From: Nocardia cerradoensis NBRC 101014
GTDB lineage: Bacteria > Actinomycetota > Actinomycetes > Mycobacteriales > Mycobacteriaceae
Reading direction: 5' to 3'
NCBI RefSeq assembly: GCF_000308535.1
Contig: NZ_BAFW01000065.1
Location: 1-64,000 of the forward strand
Length of the DNA: 64,000 nucleotides
Part shown: piece by piece, positions 16,429-25,278 of the stretch
Layout of the letters: each line of letters opens with the position of its first letter
How positions within the stretch are numbered: position 1 is the first letter of the stretch
Position numbers and translations under genes: made by a program
Notes under the pieces: model-generated
Databases searched by the model: none
Seen by the model: only the letters and a program-made list of their open reading frames with translations
Told to the model about the DNA's origin: nothing

Positions 16429-18765
16429 TCAATCGCGCGAGAGCGCTGCCTCGTAATGCTTTTCGACATCGACATAGGCGTCGTCGGCGATGTCGAAGAT
16501 CACCTTCGCGATCTCGCCACCGCTGAATGCGAACTTGCCGTGGTAGTCGCCGGTCACCGGGTCGGCGGTGTCGTAGCCGATGCAGAGCCCTTCGCCGCAG
16601 AGCGTGAAATGCCCCGACTGCGTGCGGATCTCGGACTGTGCGACGGCCTGGTCGTCGACGTACAGCGTTGCCGTGCCCCAGAATTCCCCGTGATCGCCCG
16701 GCCGCTCCTTCTGGAAATCGACGCCGATGATGTGCCGGCCGGGATCCGGCGCCGGCGCCTCGAGTCGCTGCTCCGGAGGGATGCCGAGGAAGTTGTAGGT
16801 GTAGCGCAGCTTCTTGTCCTTGATATAGAGCGCGTGGCCGCCGAATCGTGAGCCGTGGGCGAAGATCACGCCCTGCGTTTCGGGGGTGGTGGTCACTTCG
16901 GCGAGAACCTTGAACGACACCGCATGGGTATTGGCGGCGGCCCGTTCGGGCACTTCCGTGGTGCCCGGGTAATAGATGTATTTGCCGCCGGGCGGCACCG
17001 GCACCTTGAATTCCAGCCCGATGAAGGTCTGCAGGTCCTTGCCGGTAACGCCGAGGTCGTTGAGCGGCAGCACCTTGTTGATCTCGGCTTCGCGGAACCA
17101 CAGCCCGATCATGTCGCGGAGCTTGTCCGGATGTTCCTCGGCCAGATCGTGATTCTCCGAACGGTCGACATCGGTGTGGTACAGCTCCCAGCGATCCTTG
17201 TCGAAATTGCTGAGCCCGCTCGTGGGCCCGTGCACGGTGACCGCCTTCCAGCCTTTGTGCCAGATGGCCCGATGCCCGAGCATCTCGTAGTACTGGGTTT
17301 CCTTCTCGGTGGGCGCGTCCGCGGAATCGAAGCTGTATTTCATCGATACGCCCGACAGCGGATTCTGGTGGACGCCGTCGACCGTTTCCGGCATCGGCAC
17401 ACCACAGCATTCGAGAATCGTCGGCACGATATCGGTGCAGTGGTGGTATTGGTCGCGGATCTCGCCGCGCGCCTCGATTCCCTTGGGCCAGAAGATGACC
17501 AGTGGATCGGCGACACCGCCCTGATACGAATACCGTTTGAACATCTTGAACGGCGTGGAGAACGCGGCCGCCCACCCGGTCGGGTAGTGGTTGTAGGTGT
17601 CCGGCGTGCCGAGTTTGTCGATCATTCCGAGGTTGTCCTCGATCTTGTCCGGATAGCCGTTGAAGAATTTGTTCTCGTTGACCGAGCCGTTCGGCGAGCC
17701 CTCGCCGGAGGCGCCGTTGTCGGCGGCGTAGATCACCAGCGTGTTGTCCAGCTGGCCGGTTTCCTCCAGATAGTCGATGATGCGCCCCACCTGGTGATCG
17801 GTGTATTCGGAGAAACCGGCGTACACCTCGGCCATGCGGGCGAACAGCTTTCGCTCCGGCTCGCTCAGTTCCGACCACGGGCGCACGGTATCGGCCTCGG
17901 CGAATGTGCCCGGCGGCATCGGATTGAACTCGGTGAGTTCGGTGCCCTCGGGCAGGATGCCGCGTTCGATCATGCGCGGCAGCACCCACTCGCGGTAGGC
18001 GTCGTATCCGTCGTCGAAGCGGCCCTTGTACTTGTCGATCCATTCCTTCGGGGCATGGTGCGGGGCGTGGTTGGCGCCGGGGCAGAACCACAGATAGAAC
18101 GGTTTGCCCGGATGGGTCTGGCGCTGATCCTGCAGGAACGAAATAGCCTTGTCCGCAAGGTCTTTCGACAGGTGGTAGCCCTCCTCGGGCTGATACGGCT
18201 GGTCGATGAAGTGGTTGTCCTCGGCCAGATCCGGATACCACTGGTTGGTCTCGCCGCCGACGAAACCGTAGAAGCGGTCGAAGCACTGTCCCAGCGGCCA
18301 CCGCTCCCGGGACGAGCCGGCGGTCCATTCGTCGACCGGGATGTTGTGGTTCTTGCCGACCCAGTAGGTGCCCCAGCCGGCTTTCCGCAATACGGTGGCT
18401 ATCGAGGCGTTCTCCGGCGGGATGTGGGAGCTGTAACCGGGGAAACCGGAGGAGGTCTCCGAGATCGAGGCGAATCCGTTGAGGTGATGGTTGCGGCCGG
18501 TGAGGAAGGTGGAGCGGGTCGGCGAGCACAGCGCCGTGGTGTGCCACTGACTGTAGGTCAGTCCCTCGCGCGCCAGCCGGTCCATGGTCGGCATCTCGAT
18601 CCGCCCGCCGTAGGGCGACCAGGCCGCGCATCCGGTGTCGTCGTACAGGACGACCAGCACATTCGGCGCGCCCTCGGGTGCTTTCTTGGCCAGGAACGCG
18701 TCCCAATCGGGAACCGAATCCCGGATGTCGAGATTGATGACGCCCTTGAACTGCTTATCGCTCAT
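16429..18765 (-). CDS. Arylsulfatase-type sulfatase (formylglycine-dependent)
   Basis: A 778-residue cytosolic sulfatase without signal peptide, start at ATG 18765. The active-site cysteine is C80 in the strict CxPxR motif (ALCSPTRSTFLTGR), which is converted to formylglycine by the enzyme encoded divergently at 19007. Metal ligands are D42-D43 (YDDTG) and the later ADNGASGEG segment; GKNH near residue 130 and NHAPHHAP near 225 supply other active-site residues. About 230 C-terminal residues extend past the core and resemble the beta-rich end of large AtsA-like enzymes such as Rv0711. It would hydrolyse sulfate esters, releasing sulfate. Its placement beside FGE and the SulP permease makes a sulfate-scavenging locus. 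Codons upstream of 18765 remain open to 19098 but overlap the divergent FGE leader. Confidence 0.95.
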   Translation of the reverse strand: MSDKQFKGVINLDIRDSVPDWDAFLAKKAPEGAPNVLVVLYDDTGCAAWSPYGGRIEMPTMDRLAREGLTYSQWHTTALCSPTRSTFLTGRNHHLNGFASISETSSGFPGYSSHIPPENASIATVLRKAGWGTYWVGKNHNIPVDEWTAGSSRERWPLGQCFDRFYGFVGGETNQWYPDLAEDNHFIDQPYQPEEGYHLSKDLADKAISFLQDQRQTHPGKPFYLWFCPGANHAPHHAPKEWIDKYKGRFDDGYDAYREWVLPRMIERGILPEGTELTEFNPMPPGTFAEADTVRPWSELSEPERKLFARMAEVYAGFSEYTDHQVGRIIDYLEETGQLDNTLVIYAADNGASGEGSPNGSVNENKFFNGYPDKIEDNLGMIDKLGTPDTYNHYPTGWAAAFSTPFKMFKRYSYQGGVADPLVIFWPKGIEARGEIRDQYHHCTDIVPTILECCGVPMPETVDGVHQNPLSGVSMKYSFDSADAPTEKETQYYEMLGHRAIWHKGWKAVTVHGPTSGLSNFDKDRWELYHTDVDRSENHDLAEEHPDKLRDMIGLWFREAEINKVLPLNDLGVTGKDLQTFIGLEFKVPVPPGGKYIYYPGTTEVPERAAANTHAVSFKVLAEVTTTPETQGVIFAHGSRFGGHALYIKDKKLRYTYNFLGIPPEQRLEAPAPDPGRHIIGVDFQKERPGDHGEFWGTATLYVDDQAVAQSEIRTQSGHFTLCGEGLCIGYDTADPVTGDYHGKFAFSGGEIAKVIFDIADDAYVDVEKHYEAALSRD

Positions 18766-19006
18766 AGCTGGAACCCCTGTCGGAGACTGGTCTGCGTCAC
18801 GGAGTAAGTGCCGCTTGTGAGTGCAGCACCGGCCGCGGCGGCGGGCCTCATCCGCTCGGGGTGAATTCCGGTGCCGTCCCGCGCCCCCGCGCACCCAGTT
18901 GCCGATACCGCCCCCGACCGGGCGAATCGGGCGGTACGGTCGGGGCAGCGTACGGTCGGCTATCGCTGCCTGCGTTGACGTTTCGGACAGTGAGGGAGAG
19001 GAAGTC

Positions 19007-19987
19007 ATGCCACACCGCACCGACTCCGGCACCCACCACGCCTGCTGCGCACCGTCAGCGGGAAAGAGCGCCGATCCGACCGAGGACATCGGCGCCATCG
19101 GTCACCCGGCCGGGGGAGACCACGGCCGGGAATTCGACCCCGCGCTGGTTTCGGTCCCCGGCGGCACCTTCACCATGGGGGACGAGAGCCGGTGGGCGTA
19201 TCCCGGCGACGGCGAGGGGCCGTGCCACCCGGTCACGCTCGACGCCTTCGCCATCGGCCGGTACGCGGTGACCAACGCCGACTTCGCCGCCTTCGTCGCC
19301 GACACCGGCTACCGCACCGATGCCGAGAAATACGGCTGGTCGTTCGTCTTCGCCGGACTGCTGCCGCCGGATATGCCGCCCACCCGCGCGGTGGTGAACG
19401 CCCCGTGGTGGCGGCAGGTGGAGGGCGCGGACTGGGCTCATCCGTTCGGACCGGCCTCCGACGTCGGCGCCCTGGCCGACCATCCCGTGGTCCACGTGTC
19501 CTGGGAGGACGCGCGAGCCTTCTGCACGTGGTCGGGCACCCGGTTGCCCACCGAGGCCGAATGGGAGTACGCCGCGCGCGGCGGATCCACCGGCCCGTTT
19601 CCCTGGGGCGAGGACTTCGAGCCGCACGGGCAGCGGCGGATGAACGTCTTCACCGGCGAATTCCCCCGCACGGCCCCCGGCGCGCATCTGGGCACGATGC
19701 CCGTGAACGCGTACGCGCCCAACGGTTTCGGGCTCTACAACACCACCGGGAACGTGTGGGAGTGGTGTTCGGACTATTTCTCGCCCGACTACTACCGGCA
19801 CAGTCCCGGCGCGAATCCCAGAGGACCCGATCTCGGCCGCGACCGGGTGATGCGGGGCGGCTCGTATCTGTGCCACCTGTCCTACTGCCGCCGCTACCGG
19901 GTCTCGGCGCGGCAGGGCAGCGAACCGGTCTCCTCGACCGGGAATCTGGGCTTCCGGGTGGTCGCCGATGCTCCTGCCGCACGCTGA
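19007..19987 (+). CDS. Formylglycine-generating enzyme (sulfatase maturation)
   Basis: A 326-residue SUMF1-type enzyme. It oxidises the cysteine of CxPxR in sulfatases to formylglycine with O2 and copper. The two copper-binding catalytic cysteines are C289 and C294 in GGSYLCHLSYCRRYR, identical in spacing to actinobacterial FGEs. Other family blocks: VPGGTFTMG near 50, HPVVHVSWEDA near 159, RLPTEAEWEYAARGG near 179, GNVWEWCSDY near 248, and the end NLGFRVVAD. ATG 19007 follows GGAGAGGAA. It is divergent from the sulfatase (241-bp gap with no gene), its obvious substrate. The N-terminal HACCAPSAGK stretch, also seen in other actinobacterial FGEs, is of unclear use. Confidence 0.96.
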   Translation: MPHRTDSGTHHACCAPSAGKSADPTEDIGAIGHPAGGDHGREFDPALVSVPGGTFTMGDESRWAYPGDGEGPCHPVTLDAFAIGRYAVTNADFAAFVADTGYRTDAEKYGWSFVFAGLLPPDMPPTRAVVNAPWWRQVEGADWAHPFGPASDVGALADHPVVHVSWEDARAFCTWSGTRLPTEAEWEYAARGGSTGPFPWGEDFEPHGQRRMNVFTGEFPRTAPGAHLGTMPVNAYAPNGFGLYNTTGNVWEWCSDYFSPDYYRHSPGANPRGPDLGRDRVMRGGSYLCHLSYCRRYRVSARQGSEPVSSTGNLGFRVVADAPAAR

Positions 19988-20012
19988 CCCGCGGCGGCGC
20001 AGTGGAGGGCGG

Positions 20013-21683
20013 ATGAGCGGTGTGATGGTGGCGCCGACCCTGGCCGGCTATCGCCGTACCTGGCTGCGGCCCGACATCGTGGCCGGGCTCAGTGCGGGGG
20101 CGGTGGTGATTCCGCAGGCCATGGCCTACGCGACCATCGCGGATCTGCCGGTGCAGATCGGCCTCTACACCTGCATGGTGCCGATGGTCGTCTACGCGCT
20201 GCTGGGCGGGTCCCGCACCGCGAGCGTGAGCACCACCTCCACCATCGCGACCCTGACCGCCTCCACGCTGGTCGGGGCCGGGATCGCCGCCGGATCCGAG
20301 GATGCGCAGACCGCGCTGATGACGCTGACCCTGATGGTCGGGGTGATCCTGCTGCTCGCGCGGCTGGCGCGTCTGGGCTCGATCATCGAGAACATCAGCG
20401 ACGCGACGCTCACCGGGATCAAGATCGGCGTCGGGCTCACCGTGGCGGCCGGGCAGTTGCCGAAACTTCTGGGCGTGCCCGCCGATCCGGCCGCCACCGG
20501 ATTCTTGAGGGTGCTGTGGTCGGCGCTGAAACACCTCGGCTCGGCGAATCCGGCGACGGTGATACTGGCGGCGGCCAGTATCGCGGGGCTGTACGCGATG
20601 TCGAAACTGCTGCCGCGCGTTCCCGGTCCGCTCGTGGTGGTGGCGGTAGGCATCGCGCTGGTGGCGTTCGTCCATCTCGACGATCACGGGGTGGCGTTGA
20701 TTTCGCCGGTCCCGTCCGGGATTCCGCTGCCGGGTGTGCCGCGGCTGCGCGATATCGGTGACCTGCTGCCGGGGGCGCTGGCCATCTCGATGATGGCGTT
20801 CCTGGAGACGGTCGCGGTGGGACGTGGTGTGCGCCGCGCGAGCGAACCCCAGATCGACAGCAACCAGGAACTTTTCGCGAACGGGATGGCGTCGCTGGCG
20901 GGTTCGTTCTTCCACACTCTGCCCCCGGCGGGTGGGTTCTCGCAGACGGCGGTGGCGCTACGCGCCGGTGCGCGAACACAAATGGCCGCGATCGTCACCG
21001 CGGTGCTGGCGGTCGCGGTGGCGCTGTTCCTCGCACCGGTGCTCGACGATCTGCCGCAGGCCACCCTCGGTGCGATGGTGGTGGTGGCGACGCTCGGGCT
21101 GCTGGACTTCGGTGCGCTGGCGCTGTTCTGGCGGGTCAGTCGCGTCGAATTCTGGATCGCGGTCGGCACCGCGGTGGTCGGGCTGGTGATGGGGTTGCTT
21201 CCCGCGGTCGCGGTCGGGGTGGTCGCCACGCTGTATCTGGTGTTGCGCGAACTAAATCGCCCGCATGTGGTGCAGTTGACGCGCGGTCCGGACGGCCGAT
21301 GGGTGGGCGGAACACCCACGGCCGCAACCGAACCCGCGAATCCGCTGGTGCTGCGGGTCGCGTCGGGGCTGTACACCGCGAATGTGCGCTCCAATACCGA
21401 GGGCATACGGCGTCGCGTGGACGAGCTCGCGGCGGCCGGGCATCCGGTGCATACGGTCGTGCTTGACTGCTCCTGGATACCCGATGTGACGCTGACCGTG
21501 ATGCGCGCATTCTTCGACGTGGTCAACGAACTGCAGGACAGCGGTGTCACCGTCTACTTCGCGGAATTGCCCGCCCGCAACCTGGCCACCGTTCGCCGCA
21601 CGGCGGTCGGACGCGACCTGCAGCAACAGGGCCGGTTGTTCAGCACCGTGGACCGGGCGGTCGCCGCACTCAGGTCAGATTGA
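20013..21683 (+). CDS. SulP-family sulfate permease with STAS domain
   Basis: A 556-residue transporter. The membrane part (residues about 10-410) has the SulP signature early (VIPQAMAYATIADLPVQIGLYT), multiple helices, and FFHTLPPAGGFSQTAV near residue 305. The C-terminal STAS domain (about 440-550) ends with a VLDCSWIPDVTLT segment at the usual phosphorylation/nucleotide loop. The start is ATG 20013 after GGAGGGCGG, 25 bp after the FGE stop, so FGE and permease form an operon. The context indicates uptake of sulfate or related oxyanions; SulP homologues may also carry bicarbonate, so substrate is inferred. Its end overlaps the Sap/GAP gene by 14 bp (convergent). Confidence 0.93.
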   Translation: MSGVMVAPTLAGYRRTWLRPDIVAGLSAGAVVIPQAMAYATIADLPVQIGLYTCMVPMVVYALLGGSRTASVSTTSTIATLTASTLVGAGIAAGSEDAQTALMTLTLMVGVILLLARLARLGSIIENISDATLTGIKIGVGLTVAAGQLPKLLGVPADPAATGFLRVLWSALKHLGSANPATVILAAASIAGLYAMSKLLPRVPGPLVVVAVGIALVAFVHLDDHGVALISPVPSGIPLPGVPRLRDIGDLLPGALAISMMAFLETVAVGRGVRRASEPQIDSNQELFANGMASLAGSFFHTLPPAGGFSQTAVALRAGARTQMAAIVTAVLAVAVALFLAPVLDDLPQATLGAMVVVATLGLLDFGALALFWRVSRVEFWIAVGTAVVGLVMGLLPAVAVGVVATLYLVLRELNRPHVVQLTRGPDGRWVGGTPTAATEPANPLVLRVASGLYTANVRSNTEGIRRRVDELAAAGHPVHTVVLDCSWIPDVTLTVMRAFFDVVNELQDSGVTVYFAELPARNLATVRRTAVGRDLQQQGRLFSTVDRAVAALRSD

Positions 21684-22329
21684 CGATGCCGCGGATGGTG
21701 AAGAGGGCGCCGAACACCAGCAGCACACCGATCGACAGCAACCGGGTATGGCGGATCATCCAGACCTTGGCCGCGTCGAGGCCGGTGCGGGCGCGTTCGC
21801 CCAGCAGCAGGTAGATGCCGATCGGGACGAGGAAATCGAGGACCGCGGCGATGAGCAGGACGATCGTCCCGACCGCCGATGCCGCGACCGAGGTGGCCGA
21901 ACTCGCGATCAGGCTCATGCCCGACAGCATGATGAACAGATTCGGATTGACCACCGCCAACGCCAGCCCGGCGATGAACGCGCCGCGCGGTCCGGTGTTC
22001 TCCAATTGAGTCATCCAGCGGGGACCGCCGCCCGGCGCGGTCTTCGGCTTGCGCACCGCGATGACGGCACCGGCCACCAGGAACAAGACACCGACCACCA
22101 GCCCGGCCCAGTGCGAGGTCTGCTTCGACGTGGACTGCGGATCGCCCGCACCGCCCAGCAGCGCCGCCACCGCGATCTGCGCGTAGACGAGCAGGAACGC
22201 GGCGCCGAACGCGGAGGCGTTGGCGATCGGGCGACGTGACTGGAGCAGCAGGACACAACCCGCGACGGCGCCGGGAGTCACGATCAGGCCGATCACTTCC
22301 GGAAGCAGCAGTACGAGCAGATCACCCAT
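21670..22329 (-). CDS. Sap/GAP-family membrane protein
   Basis: A 219-residue protein with about six hydrophobic segments. The family block LALAVVNPNLFIMLSGMSLIAS near residue 125 and the N-terminal PEVIGLIVTPGAVAG fit the GAP/Sap family (glycolipid addressing protein, sulfolipid-1-addressing protein), relatives of LysE exporters. Mycobacterial Sap (Rv3821) assists sulfolipid-1 transport across the membrane. Here it sits beside a sulfate-handling cluster, which is suggestive but not proof of a sulfolipid role. The start ATG 22329 has GAGGAG five bases upstream. The coding end overlaps the SulP gene end by 14 bp. The 215-bp gap upstream has no gene. Confidence 0.8.
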   Translation of the reverse strand: MGDLLVLLLPEVIGLIVTPGAVAGCVLLLQSRRPIANASAFGAAFLLVYAQIAVAALLGGAGDPQSTSKQTSHWAGLVVGVLFLVAGAVIAVRKPKTAPGGGPRWMTQLENTGPRGAFIAGLALAVVNPNLFIMLSGMSLIASSATSVAASAVGTIVLLIAAVLDFLVPIGIYLLLGERARTGLDAAKVWMIRHTRLLSIGVLLVFGALFTIRGIVNLT

Positions 22330-22544
22330 CTCGACTCCTCGCCAGTCCTGGGGCCCGGCAGCGGCTCGGCTCCGCCGGCGCGGCGGTGTGCCCGTCCGGC
22401 GGTGCGCGGGTGCGGTCCCGCTCGCCGACGGTAGTGCGCTAGGCACCGGCCCGCCGTCACACGTTGCGGGTGAGATCGACGGGCGCAGTGGAACAGTGAG
22501 CGCGTCGACCTTCCCGGAGCCCCGTCCGCGCCGGCCGAGGTGAT

Positions 22545-23153
22545 CTACGCGCCGCCGGGTGTGTGCGTCCCGGACGCGGTGTGACGCAGATACGGATCGA
22601 GCAGCTCCCGGACGCTCGCCGCCACGGTGTCGACGGGAGTGTGGTTTTCCACCAGGCGCGAGGCGGTGTGGACGACGGCGTTGATCAGTTCGGCGGTCGT
22701 GGCCGGATCGGGGGCGCCGAGTTCGGTCAGCGCGCCGATCAGCGGTGTGCGTAGTTCGTCGTGGATGGCTCGGCCCTGGGCGGCGAGGGCGTCGGGCGCG
22801 ACGTGGGTCGAAAGTCCTTGCACCACCGCGTGTTCGCCCTCGTCGACCAGTTCGAGGTTGGCCATCGCATACGCCAGGACCTTGCCGCCCGGGTCGCCGG
22901 CCGCGGCCATGCGTTCGGCGATCCGCTCGCTCCAGCGGGGGAGCGCGTCGGCCAAGACCGCCTCGAACAGTTCGTCTCGCGAGCCGAAATACTGATACAC
23001 ACTGGGCCGGGCCAGACCGGCGCGGGCGGCCACCTCGGCGAGGGTAGGCGCCGCGCCCGTCTGTTCCGAGAGGATCGCGCGGGCGGCGTCGAGGAGGGCC
23101 CGCCGCTGCGCCTGCCGGTGTTCCGTGACCGTCGCCGCCTGAATTCTCGGCAC
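22545..23153 (-). CDS. TetR-family transcriptional regulator
   Basis: A 202-residue regulator with GTG start at 23153, preceded by GAAGGAGG. The HTH lies at residues about 15-58 (RRALLDAARAIL, then TLAEVAARAGLARPSVYQYFGSRDELFEAVL), with the typical VYQYF motif. The effector domain gives no ligand clue. It lies 93 bp downstream of the ABC exporter ATPase on the same strand, so it is likely in the same operon, acting as a local repressor. The half-site array at 25162-25190 in front of the exporter is a likely target. Confidence 0.9.
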   Translation of the reverse strand: MPRIQAATVTEHRQAQRRALLDAARAILSEQTGAAPTLAEVAARAGLARPSVYQYFGSRDELFEAVLADALPRWSERIAERMAAAGDPGGKVLAYAMANLELVDEGEHAVVQGLSTHVAPDALAAQGRAIHDELRTPLIGALTELGAPDPATTAELINAVVHTASRLVENHTPVDTVAASVRELLDPYLRHTASGTHTPGGA

Positions 23154-23246
23154 GACACCTCCTTCTCGCACGACCGGGCCTCCGTCCGACCCTTGCGACA
23201 GTGCTATCACACCCGGTCGCCGCCGCGGCCGGAGTGTGGCGCGTGC

Positions 23247-23975
23247 TCAGCGCTCGGGGGTGAGGCGGCCGTCGATCATATGCAGGACGCGGTCGCAGCG
23301 GTCGAGGATGTCGTGGTCGTGGGTGACCATGACGGTGGCGACCGCCGCCGCGCGGGTCTCGCGGGCCAGCAGTTCCACCACCTCCGCACTGCGGGCACGG
23401 TCCAGCGCGGCGGTGGGCTCATCCACCAGCAGCACTCGCGGTGAGCCGATGAGTGCGCGGGCGATGCCGACGCGCTGGCGTTCCCCGCCGGACAGTTGCT
23501 CCGGACGTCGATTCGCCTTCGCGCCCATACCGACCGCGTCGAGCAATTCCCGCGGATCGCGCCGGGCGCCGGTGAGCCGGGCGATCAGGCGCAGTTGATC
23601 GGCGGCCGTGAGCGCGGGCAGGAGGTTGCCCGATTGGAAGACGAAACCGATGTGGCGCAGGCGGAATCGGGTGCGGGCCCGGGCGCCGAGGGCGGTGAGA
23701 TCGGTGCCGCCGATACGGACACGTCCCGCGTGCGGCGTGGTGAGCCCGCCCGCCACGGCGAGCAGACTCGATTTGCCCGAACCGGAGGGGCCGATGATCG
23801 CGACGAATTCTCCCGGCGCGACCGACAGGTGAATGTCGTCCAGCGCGGTCACCGTATCGGCGCCGTCGCCGAGGGTGAGCGCTACGCCGTCGAGGTCGAG
23901 TCCCCTCTTCGCGTCGTCGAGGTCGCGCGGATCACCTTGCGTCGCATCGGTTCTGCGGGTGGCGAACAGGCTCAT
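23247..23975 (-). CDS. ABC transporter ATP-binding protein (MacB/LolD type)
   Basis: A 242-residue ATPase. Walker A is GPSGSGKSSLL near residue 62, Q-loop in FVFQSGNLLPALTA, signature LSGGERQRVGIARAL near 160, Walker B VLLVDEPTAALD, and the switch histidine in MVTHDHD. The start ATG 23975 overlaps the permease stop (ATGA), so the two are co-translated. Sequence class is that of FtsX/MacB-like exporters, which use mechanotransmission to export peptides, lipoproteins or drugs. The N-terminal 25 residues (basic/acidic, before LDGVALTLG) are slightly longer than usual. Confidence 0.95.
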   Translation of the reverse strand: MSLFATRRTDATQGDPRDLDDAKRGLDLDGVALTLGDGADTVTALDDIHLSVAPGEFVAIIGPSGSGKSSLLAVAGGLTTPHAGRVRIGGTDLTALGARARTRFRLRHIGFVFQSGNLLPALTAADQLRLIARLTGARRDPRELLDAVGMGAKANRRPEQLSGGERQRVGIARALIGSPRVLLVDEPTAALDRARSAEVVELLARETRAAAVATVMVTHDHDILDRCDRVLHMIDGRLTPER

Positions 23976-25096
23976 CGGTGAGCTCCCAGGGCCGTGAGGG
24001 GATCGATTCCGGTGACGCGCACGATGGCGGCGGCCGCGCCCAGCACGCCGAGCAGCACCAGCAGGCCGGCGCCGGTGGCGATGGCCGCGGGATCGAGGGT
24101 GAACGGCATACCGTGAATGAATCGGCTGCCGCCGACGGCGATCAGCACTCCGACAGTGGTCGCACCGACCAGCACCACCACGGCCTGAGTCAGTCCGTCC
24201 GCGAGCAGGAATCGCGTCGGTGCGCCGATCGCCCGCAACACCGCCAGTTCGCCCGCGCGCTGAATCGTCCACACGAGGAAGAACGCGCCGACCACCAGTG
24301 CGGAGATCGCGTAGAGGAACACCTTGATCAGCGACATGGTCGCCATTTCCGCCGAGAAGCCGGGGGAGGCGTCGTAGGAGGCGGTGCGGGTCATGGCGGT
24401 CGTATCCGCCGCCGCGTCGCCGGCGGCCAGGTCGAGAGTCGTGCCCGGCCGCGCGCGCAGCGCCACGGCACTGGCCTCCCGGTAGGCCTGGTCTCGCACC
24501 TGCTCGCCCGGTTTCGCCCCGGCATGGATCTGCTGCCAGGTGCGCAGCGGTACATAGGCGACATCGACGTGACCGAAGGTCTGTTTGCCCGCGGTGACAC
24601 CGACGATCGTCAACGTGGTGCCGAGCCGGTCGATCACGACGGTGTCGCCGAGTCGCGCACCCTTGTCGAGGGCGGTCGCGCTCACGACGATGCCGTCCTC
24701 CCGATCCAGGCGTGTGCCCTGCGCCGGGGCCGGTGCCAGGAACGACTGCGGATCGACGCCGAACAGGGCGAAGTCGACCGCGACCCCACCGCCGGTCTTG
24801 GCGTTGACCAGCGTATTGCCGAAGGGTGCGGCGTCGGCCACGCCGGGCTCGGACCGCCACGCCGCGACCTGCGCGGTGTCGATCGTGCTGCGGGTGAACG
24901 CCGAGTCGGTCTTCGTGCCGTGCGCGAAGGCGAAGGCGTCGACGGGCAGGGCGCGCAGGCCGGAGACGCCGTCGTCGACCAGTCCGGACGACAGCCCGGA
25001 CAGCATCACGGTCAGGATCGAGATGAGCGCGACCACGCCGCCCATCAGGCCGAATCTCACTCGCGCGTACCACAGTTCGCGCAGTGCCAGGAACAT
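23972..25096 (-). CDS. ABC transporter permease (FtsX/MacB-like)
   Basis: A 374-residue membrane protein with the layout of MacB-type permeases: one N-terminal helix (MGGVVALISILTVMLSGL), a large extracytoplasmic domain (about residues 45-245), then three C-terminal helices beginning KVFLYAISALVVGAFFLVW, with IQRAGELAVLRAIGA coupling motif between. The start ATG 25096 has GAGGAG upstream. It forms a half-transporter that dimerises with the ATPase encoded by the overlapping next gene. The substrate is unknown; TetR control suggests a toxic or envelope-active compound. Confidence 0.93.
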   Translation of the reverse strand: MFLALRELWYARVRFGLMGGVVALISILTVMLSGLSSGLVDDGVSGLRALPVDAFAFAHGTKTDSAFTRSTIDTAQVAAWRSEPGVADAAPFGNTLVNAKTGGGVAVDFALFGVDPQSFLAPAPAQGTRLDREDGIVVSATALDKGARLGDTVVIDRLGTTLTIVGVTAGKQTFGHVDVAYVPLRTWQQIHAGAKPGEQVRDQAYREASAVALRARPGTTLDLAAGDAAADTTAMTRTASYDASPGFSAEMATMSLIKVFLYAISALVVGAFFLVWTIQRAGELAVLRAIGAPTRFLLADGLTQAVVVLVGATTVGVLIAVGGSRFIHGMPFTLDPAAIATGAGLLVLLGVLGAAAAIVRVTGIDPLTALGAHR

Positions 25097-25161
25097 GACA
25101 ACTCCTCACGGCTGCCGCCGGGCGGGCCGGCGACGGGACAGCACCATCTTCCTGACGGTGC

Positions 25162-25190
25162 GTCGGTAAGATACCAACGCGATGTCGGTA
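25162..25190. promoter_or_regulatory. Triple half-site operator candidate upstream of the ABC exporter
   Basis: Three 7-bp half-sites alternate in orientation: GTCGGTA (25162-25168), TACCAAC (25172-25178) and GTCGGTA (25184-25190). The outer two are identical and 22 bp apart, two helical turns. Each adjacent pair makes a dyad with one mismatch. Such arrays are typical of cooperative TetR binding. It lies 66 bp upstream of the permease start; the downstream tetR gene is the likely partner. Confidence 0.5.
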
Positions 25191-25230
25191 AAAATCGGCC
25201 GGGGTGGTGAAGCCTCGCCCGACATGCGAA

Positions 25231-25259
25231 AAGCCCTCTCGCGCAAGGCGAAAGGGCTT
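25231..25259 (-). terminator. Hairpin after MBL hydrolase
   Basis: AAGCCCT and AGGGCTT form a perfect 7-bp stem with a partly paired inner part (CGC/GCG). Read on the minus strand it ends in GGGCTTTTCG, a short T-run, 20 bases after the MBL stop. Confidence 0.6.
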
Positions 25260-25278
25260 GGAGGGCGGGTGTGTGTGC

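Noticed and set aside
16429..19098. A longer sulfatase N-terminus up to 19098
   Set aside because: The extra 111 residues overlap the FGE leader and start, show no signal peptide, and lie beyond the family start.
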